Part shown: positions 59,801-64,000 of the stretch, piece by piece
Position numbering within the stretch: position 1 is the first letter of the stretch
How the letters are laid out: the number at the start of each line of letters is the position of its first letter
Origin: Streptomyces griseus subsp. griseus
GTDB lineage: Bacteria; Actinomycetota; Actinomycetes; Streptomycetales; Streptomycetaceae
Length of the DNA: 64,000 nt
Direction of reading: 5' to 3'
Assembly (NCBI RefSeq): GCF_000720255.1
Contig: NZ_JOJE01000006.1
Location: 330,652 to 394,651 of the forward strand
Program-made: the position numbers and the translations under genes
The notes under the pieces: generated by a model
Seen by the model: only the letters and a program-made list of their open reading frames with translations
What the model was told of the DNA's origin: nothing
Database searches by the model: none

Positions 59801-62488
59801 GACGAAGGCCACGCGCAGGTTGGCGTACCGCTCCAGCAAGGCCTCGGCGGCCGTGCGCAGGCGGGCCGCGTCGACCCTGCCCGACAGGTGGTACACCGTC
59901 TGCATCAGGTAGGTGTCGTCGCCCGCGTCGTTCAGCATCGACTCGAACAGCATCCCGGACTGCATCGGCGTCAGCGGCCATACGTCCGAAAGCCCCGCAT
60001 GGCGCCGCTTCCACGCCTGAATGTCGGCCCCGTCCACGTCCATCAACGGTCCCGTGGCGTCCGCTGAGCCATCCGCGTCCGCGTCCGCGGCCGCGTCCGT
60101 GCCGGTCGCGAGCGGGGCGAGCGCGGCGACGGTCCGGTGCTCCAGCAATTGCCGAAGGGTGATCTCCCACCCCGCGGAGCGGGCACGCGTCACCACCTGG
60201 ATGGCGCGGACGCTGTCGCCGCCCGCCGCCAGGAAGTCGTCGTCGACGCCGAACCGTTCCCGGCCCAGCACCTGCGCGACGACGGCGGCGAGGGCCCGCT
60301 CCGCCGCCGATTCCGGCGCACGGTACGCGGCGCCGGCGAAGTCCGGGTCGGGCAGGTTCCTCCGGTCCAGCTTGCCGTTCGGGGTGAGAGGCAGCTCACC
60401 CAGCGTCACGAACGCCCGCGGGACCATGAACTCCGGCAGCCGCTGCGCCACGAGAGCGGGCAGCTCCCCTTCGTCCGCCGGTTCGGGTCCCGCGGGTACG
60501 ACATAGGCGATCAATTGGTCGGCGCGGGCCACCACCACGGCCTCCCGTACGCGGGGATGCCCGCGCAGGACGGCCTCGATCTCCCCGAGTTCCACACGAA
60601 GGCCGTTGATCTTGACCTGGAAGTCCGTCCGGCCCAGCAGCTCGATCAGGCCGTCCGCGCCGTACCGGGCCAGGTCCCCCGTGCGGTAGAGGCGCTCGCC
60701 GCGCACCTCGCCGTAGGACCAGTCGACGAACCGCTCCGCGGTGAGCTCGGGCCGGTCCAGGTAGCCGCGGGCGAGACCGATACCCGCGAGGTACAGCTCG
60801 CCCGGCACACCGGGCGGCACCGGCCGGCGGGCCTCGTCGAGGATGTAGGTGCGCTGGTTCGCCATCGGACGGCCGTACGGGATGCTCGCCCAGCCGGGGT
60901 CGACGACGCCGACCTCGTAGATCGTCGAGTGGATGGAGGCCTCGGTGGCCCCGCCCAGCACGATGAAACGCAGCCCCGGCGCGAGCGCCCCCACCCGGTC
61001 GGGCAGCGTCACCGGTACCCAGTCGCCGCCGAGCATCGCGAGCCGCAGCGCGGGCAGTTCCCGGACGCCGGACTGCTCCAGGTGGTCGGTCAGCAGTCCC
61101 AGCAGGGCCGGCGCGGAGTTCCACACCGTGATGCCGTGGCCGGTGAGCAGCTCGGCCCAGTGAGCGGGGTCCTTGGCGCGCTCCGGCTCGGGAATTACCA
61201 CGGTGCCGCCCGCGACGGTCATCCCGAGAAACTCGTAGACGGACATGTCGAAGCTCGGCGAGGACAACGCGAGCACCGCGTCACCGGGGCCCACACGGAA
61301 CCTGCTGTTGAGGTCCGAGAGGTTGTTCATCACTCCGCGGTGCCGCAGAGCGATCGGCTTGGGTGCACCGGTGGAGCCCGAAGTGTGGATGATGTAGCAC
61401 AGGTTGTCGGGCCCCGCGGTGCCGTCGGGGTCGTGCTCCGGCCGGGTGGCCAGCACGTCGGCGTCCCGGTCCAGCAGGAGCATGGGGGTCCCGGAGCCCG
61501 CGCCGGGCAGGTTCGCCGTCAGCGCCTGGCGACTGATCATCACGGCACAGGCGGTGCCCTCGACCATCGCGGCGATCCGCTCCGCCGGGTAGTCCGGGTC
61601 GAGCGGCACATAGGCGCCACCGGCTTTCAGGATGCCGAGCACCGCCACCAGCAGGCCCGGTGAGCGGTCGAGGCAGAGCCCGACGCGCACGTCCGGCCCG
61701 ACCCCGAGCGTCCGCAGATGGTGGGCGACACGGTTGGCCTCCGCGTTGACCCGGCCGTAGCTCCACCGCTCGGTGCCGTGCACGACGGCGGTGGCGTCGG
61801 GGGAGTGGCGGGCACGGTCCTCGAACGCCTCGTGCAGACAGGTGTCGTGCGGCAGGTCGGCCTCGGTCCTGTTCCACTCCACGAGCATGCGCCGCTGCTG
61901 TTCACCGGTCAGGAGCCGCAGTTGCCCCACAGGGCGGTCCGGGGACCGGTTCGCGTCCTGGACCAGCGTCTTGTAGTGCGCCAGCAGCCGCGCGGCCGTG
62001 GCGCGGTCGAACAGAGCGGCGTCGTAGTGGAGTTCCAGCGTGCGGCGCCCGCAGCTGCCGGGGCGCACCACCAGCTGGAGCTCGTACGGTATCTTCCCGT
62101 CAAAGTGGGGCGACGCCTCACCCGGGGCGGCGAAGCGCACGCCGACCGGCGACGCCCCGCAGGCGTCCCTCGTTCGCGCGCTCTCCACCACCTCCCGCAG
62201 TGTCGATCCGCCGGTGACCACGAGATGTGATCGCTCGGTCCGGCCGGTCGCATCCATCCGGTCGAGGACGATGCGCTCCTGGCCCGTGCAGCGGTGCAGC
62301 AGCGCCGCGAAACCGGCGAGCAGCAACGCGTCGCGGTCGCCGCCCGGGGCCGTCGTCCCCGCGGCGAGTTCGGCATGCTCCACGGCTGAGCACTCGGGTG
62401 GCTCACCCGGTCCACGCGGCCGGTCCGTCGGCATCAGGACCGGCGCGAGCTCCGTTTCCGAGGTGACCCGGCGGGGGGCACGGTTCAC
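56888..62488 (-). CDS. NRPS: partial C - A - T - C - A(degenerate) - T
   Basis: The 1866-residue protein starts at GTG 62488 behind GAGGAG. Residues 1-200 are the distal half of a C domain, without HHxxxDG. A1 (about 215-720) is intact: IHTSGSTGAPKPIAL, FDMSVYEF, LYRTGDLARYG, FQVKINGLRVELGE, TPNGKLDRR. I read its code as DMYNMGLIHK, in the GGATEAS subgroup seen for cysteine-type domains. T1 has GGDSVRA. C2 (about 830-1260) has HHALIDGWS. A2 (about 1290-1770) has lost A3 (PAPGSRGATTG), the FD of A4 and the A10 Lys (TAEGAVDR), so it cannot adenylate. T2 keeps GVNSLMA. No thioesterase is present, so it must pass the chain to another NRPS. Confidence 0.92.
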   Translation of the reverse strand: MNRAPRRVTSETELAPVLMPTDRPRGPGEPPECSAVEHAELAAGTTAPGGDRDALLLAGFAALLHRCTGQERIVLDRMDATGRTERSHLVVTGGSTLREVVESARTRDACGASPVGVRFAAPGEASPHFDGKIPYELQLVVRPGSCGRRTLELHYDAALFDRATAARLLAHYKTLVQDANRSPDRPVGQLRLLTGEQQRRMLVEWNRTEADLPHDTCLHEAFEDRARHSPDATAVVHGTERWSYGRVNAEANRVAHHLRTLGVGPDVRVGLCLDRSPGLLVAVLGILKAGGAYVPLDPDYPAERIAAMVEGTACAVMISRQALTANLPGAGSGTPMLLLDRDADVLATRPEHDPDGTAGPDNLCYIIHTSGSTGAPKPIALRHRGVMNNLSDLNSRFRVGPGDAVLALSSPSFDMSVYEFLGMTVAGGTVVIPEPERAKDPAHWAELLTGHGITVWNSAPALLGLLTDHLEQSGVRELPALRLAMLGGDWVPVTLPDRVGALAPGLRFIVLGGATEASIHSTIYEVGVVDPGWASIPYGRPMANQRTYILDEARRPVPPGVPGELYLAGIGLARGYLDRPELTAERFVDWSYGEVRGERLYRTGDLARYGADGLIELLGRTDFQVKINGLRVELGEIEAVLRGHPRVREAVVVARADQLIAYVVPAGPEPADEGELPALVAQRLPEFMVPRAFVTLGELPLTPNGKLDRRNLPDPDFAGAAYRAPESAAERALAAVVAQVLGRERFGVDDDFLAAGGDSVRAIQVVTRARSAGWEITLRQLLEHRTVAALAPLATGTDAAADADADGSADATGPLMDVDGADIQAWKRRHAGLSDVWPLTPMQSGMLFESMLNDAGDDTYLMQTVYHLSGRVDAARLRTAAEALLERYANLRVAFVSDSADNLAQIVVDGVELPWREIDLGGLADGEGAGALRRFLAEDRAGRFDLAVPPLMRMTLVRLGPDRADLVLTAHHALIDGWSEQVLARDLQRLYATGGDASTLEPVRGFRDFLAWLSRLDREESARAWSDELAGLDGPTLVTPAGASPDPGAGTGEIAVSLSPAELRLMAGCCAELGVTANSLVQGAWAVLLSALTGRTEVVFGATVSGRPGALRGVESMVGLFINTVPVRVRCTPGETAAGLLTGLRDRQTALLDHHHHGLTEIHRATGLDALFDTLVVFQSYPAGRDGAVTGAEAGVEVTGVDSLGTVNYPLALFVEPDRLTLQYHRSLYDEETAGDLMARFRSVMNQLAAAADRRIAAADRRIAAVDLLLEAEHGQFLDRFGGAATAGPRPCDTLPVLFERQAASRPDAVAVVSGARSLTYGELAAGAGRLARALADAGVGPESVVALAVPCSAQLAVALLGTLMSGAAYLPAGGDRTDRDAAPGVSMTLTQADVDRWADADGADRPGEGLLAPPKGRQLACVRPAPGSRGATTGVAVSHEALADAVLRFAAGAGLTPGKRMLAASPHPAATAFEILAALCVGAGVEVTDDLGVLGRRHGWKGDVISTAAPLFAQVLDRSPGAFDAETVVFTGEEPPGPFGGRVSEALPDARIVRTYGPVETVCATAFTGPRDGTGAGDAVLGGPLGDMRCRVLSPGLRPLPAGVTGELYIGGAVARGYVDDPALTAQRFVADPYGPPGSRMYRTGDLARWNAEGLLEHAGRGDARARVRGRRVRTADVESVLAAHPGVSQAVVAAWRPADGSGDDRLVGYVVPVRDDGGATAGELREFVARRLPDHMVPSVVVTVGELPLTAEGAVDRDALPGPGADAADGGYREGRTPQEKALCAMVAEILGVDRVGIDDNFLALGVNSLMAARIVGRMHRTLEVKGSIRMLFQNPTVAKLSDQLQAAPTRNRPRLRRMPGRQA
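58700..58741. repeat. 21-base tandem duplication inside the NRPS linker
   Basis: GATGCGCCGATCGGCCGCG and its next two bases (58700-58720) are repeated with one change at 58721-58741. On the coding strand this duplicates seven residues (ADRRIAA) in the linker between C2 and A2, without shifting the frame. Confidence 0.8.
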
Positions 62489-62637
62489 TTTCCAGCTCCT
62501 CTCACGAACGGAACACACACAAAGGGAGATTCCCTGGAACACGGCGCGGGAAAGGGGCGCCCACTCTGGATACGCTGATCGTTATACCGTACTGTTCAGC
62601 AGTGGCCAATGGAGGACCAGTCCCCGGCCCATAATCG

Positions 62638-62655
62638 TGTCCCGTCGACGGGACG
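62638..62655. promoter_or_regulatory. Cluster palindrome, copy D
   Basis: TGTCCCG-TCGA-CGGGACG matches copies A-C with one outer mismatch. It is centred in the 332-base divergent region between the two NRPS genes, 150 bases from the minus-strand start at 62488 and 166 from 62821. The region otherwise holds an AT-rich stretch around 62576-62600 and no gene. Confidence 0.65.
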
Positions 62656-62820
62656 GTCCCGGCAGCTGACCGAAGCCGAATACACCGCCGGGAGAATTCT
62701 GTTCTCCTGATGCAACAGCGGATCAAAAACGGTTCTTGTGGCGAATTCCGAAGTGGCTCGCCCGAGAACTCGGCCGCCGACGTGCTCCAAAACCGGATGA
62801 CCAGGGGAGTAAAGAAGAAA

Positions 62821-63857
62821 TGATCCCGTTGTCGTTTGCGCAGCGTCGCCTGTGGTTCCTGCACCAGTTCGAAGGGCCGTCCGCGACGTACAACATTCCG
62901 GTGGCGATCCGGTTCGCTGGTGCGCTGAATGTGAATGCGTTGGTGGCAGCCGTACGGGATGTGCTGGTACGCCACGAGAGCCTGCGGACGGTGTTCGTGG
63001 AGGGGCCCGACGGCGTGCCCTTCCAGCGGGTCATACCCGCCGACGACTTGGAATTCGATGTGCCGGTCGCCGAGGTGACGCCCGAGGACCTGACCGAAGC
63101 GGTGGCTCGAGCGGCGGGCCACCGCTTCGACCTGTCCGCCGAAGCACCGTTGCGCGCGGTGCTCCTGCGATGCGGTTCCCAGGAGCACGTGCTGGCGCTG
63201 ACCATGCACCACAGCGCTGCCGACGGTGAGTCAATGGGGCCCCTGGTCAGGGACCTGTCGACCGCCTACACCGCACGTGTAGAAGGGCGTGAGCCGGCCT
63301 GGGACGAGCTGCCGGTCCAGTACACCGACTACACCCTCTGGCAGCGGGAGGTGCTTGGCGACGAGAACGATCCCGACAGCGAGGTCTCGGCCCAACTGGC
63401 CTACTGGCAACAGGAGCTGACAGGAGCGCCGCAGCCCCTGCGGCTGCCCGCGGACCGGCCCAGGCCGCGCGTCCCCACGCACGACGGCGGTCTCGTCGAG
63501 TTCGCCGTCGAGCCCGCGGACTGGGCCGCCGTCCAGGAGCTGGCCAGGGCCCACGACGCATCGGCGCCGATGGTGCTCCAGTCGGTGCTCGCCGTGCTGC
63601 TGAGCCGGTTGGGCTGCGGCGAGGACATCTCGATCGGTTCCCCGATCGCCGGGCGCACGGATGAGGAGCTGGCCGATCTGGTCGGCTTCTTCGTCAACAC
63701 CTGGGTGCTGCGGGTCGACCTGTCGGGAAATCCGACCTTCGGCGACGTGCTGGACCGAGTGCGCGGCAAGGCCCTGTCCGCCTACTCGAACTGCCGGGCG
63801 TACGGGCCGAGCTGGAGATGGTCCCCACCCGCACGGCCAAGTTCGACCTGGACTTGA
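62821..63857 (+). CDS. NRPS condensation domain start, frame broken near 63788
   Basis: ATG 62821 (purine-rich GGGGAG and AGAAGAA upstream) opens with the C-domain entry MIPLSFAQRRLWFLHQFEGP. The catalytic motif is MHHSAADGESM, followed by PVQYTDYTLWQRE and GRTDEELADLVGFFVNTWVL. After KALSAYS the expected HQDVPFE region is absent. The frame continues with unrelated residues and stops at 63857. The proper distal C-domain sequence is in another frame from 63788. TTG 62736 is a longer possible start. The gene would be the second NRPS, transcribed divergently from the first. Confidence 0.8.
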
Positions 63858-64000
63858 GCTTCGGCCTCGACGAATCCGGACACGGCCTGGCCGCCGCCCT
63901 GGAGTACGCGACGGACCTGTTCGACCGGGGCAGCGTCGAGGTGCTGGTGGACCGGTTCGTGCGGGTGTTGCGTCAGGTGGTGGCCGACCCGGGGTGCCGG
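63788..64000 (+). pseudogene. Distal part of the same C domain, shifted frame, continuing past the window
   Basis: From 63788 the frame reads ELPGVRAELEMVPTRTAKFD, then LSFGLDESGHGLAAALEY and VDRFVRVLRQVVADP, the normal end of a C domain. It joins the upstream half (frame of 62821) one base out of register, with about 40-50 residues missing in between. It stays open to the window edge, so more NRPS modules probably follow. Expression would need a frameshift or an internal start. Confidence 0.65.

Noticed and set aside
35625..64000. Identity with the kutzneride cluster
   Set aside because: The E1/E2-ACP cassette, B12 radical SAM and SHMT-like genes are not part of the kutzneride pathway as I know it, and the regulators and order differ.

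Overview
The window is high-GC actinobacterial DNA with GTG and TTG starts, ATGA/GTGA overlaps and secreted polysaccharidases. It is almost certainly from a Streptomyces chromosome, in an accessory region with many catabolic, defence and natural-product genes. No rRNA, tRNA or CRISPR array was seen.

Layout. 0-8 kb: a giant secreted RHS/YD-repeat protein and a secreted phospholipase-D-like protein. 8-9 kb: a scar with a broken IS5-type transposase and a truncated MFS transporter. 9-12.6 kb: a LysR regulator divergent from a pcaF-pcaI-pcaJ-like operon (beta-ketoadipate to acetyl-CoA plus succinyl-CoA). 12.6-22.8 kb: a galactoside and galactonate unit with two glycosidases, remnants of a sugar-binding protein and a GH42 galactosidase joined by a deletion, then SDR dehydrogenase, FCD regulator, DgoD-type dehydratase, KDPGal aldolase, KDGal kinase and lactonase (oxidative De Ley-Doudoroff route). 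Two related AT-rich palindromes mark its divergent promoters. 22.8-28.8 kb: a two-gene probable conflict module, a 1635-aa protein with a kinase-like domain, STAND-type NTPase and helical repeats, plus an S-4TM-type pore-forming effector candidate. 29-31 kb: an orphan sugar-binding lipoprotein and an SDR protein. 31.3-35.6 kb: a xylan unit (GH62 arabinofuranosidase, GH10 xylanase, decayed esterase) with strong palindromes between the divergent genes.

35.6-64 kb (window end) is a nonribosomal peptide cluster that I do not recognise as a known one. Supported parts are a SyrB2-like non-haem iron halogenase with its own carrier protein and type II thioesterase; MbtH; an alpha-keto-acid-dehydrogenase-like cassette (E1alpha, ACP, E1beta-lipoyl-E2 fusion, KASIII-like acyltransferase); a MurB-like flavoprotein; a TPR regulator; an LmbU-family regulator carrying a TTA codon; piperazate genes (KtzI-like N-hydroxylase and KtzT-like synthase); a stand-alone Pro-like adenylation protein with carrier and thioesterase; a B12-binding radical SAM enzyme; an SHMT-like PLP enzyme lacking the usual catalytic Glu; and an NRPS (partial C-A-T-C-A-T) whose second A domain has lost its core motifs. 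A second NRPS starts at 62.8 kb and is broken by an internal deletion in its first C domain. Four copies of a TGTCCYG-N4-CRGGACA palindrome lie only in intergenic regions of this cluster and probably tie its operons into one regulon. The predicted product is a chlorinated, probably piperazate-containing peptide with a two-carbon or acyl unit supplied by the dehydrogenase-like cassette.
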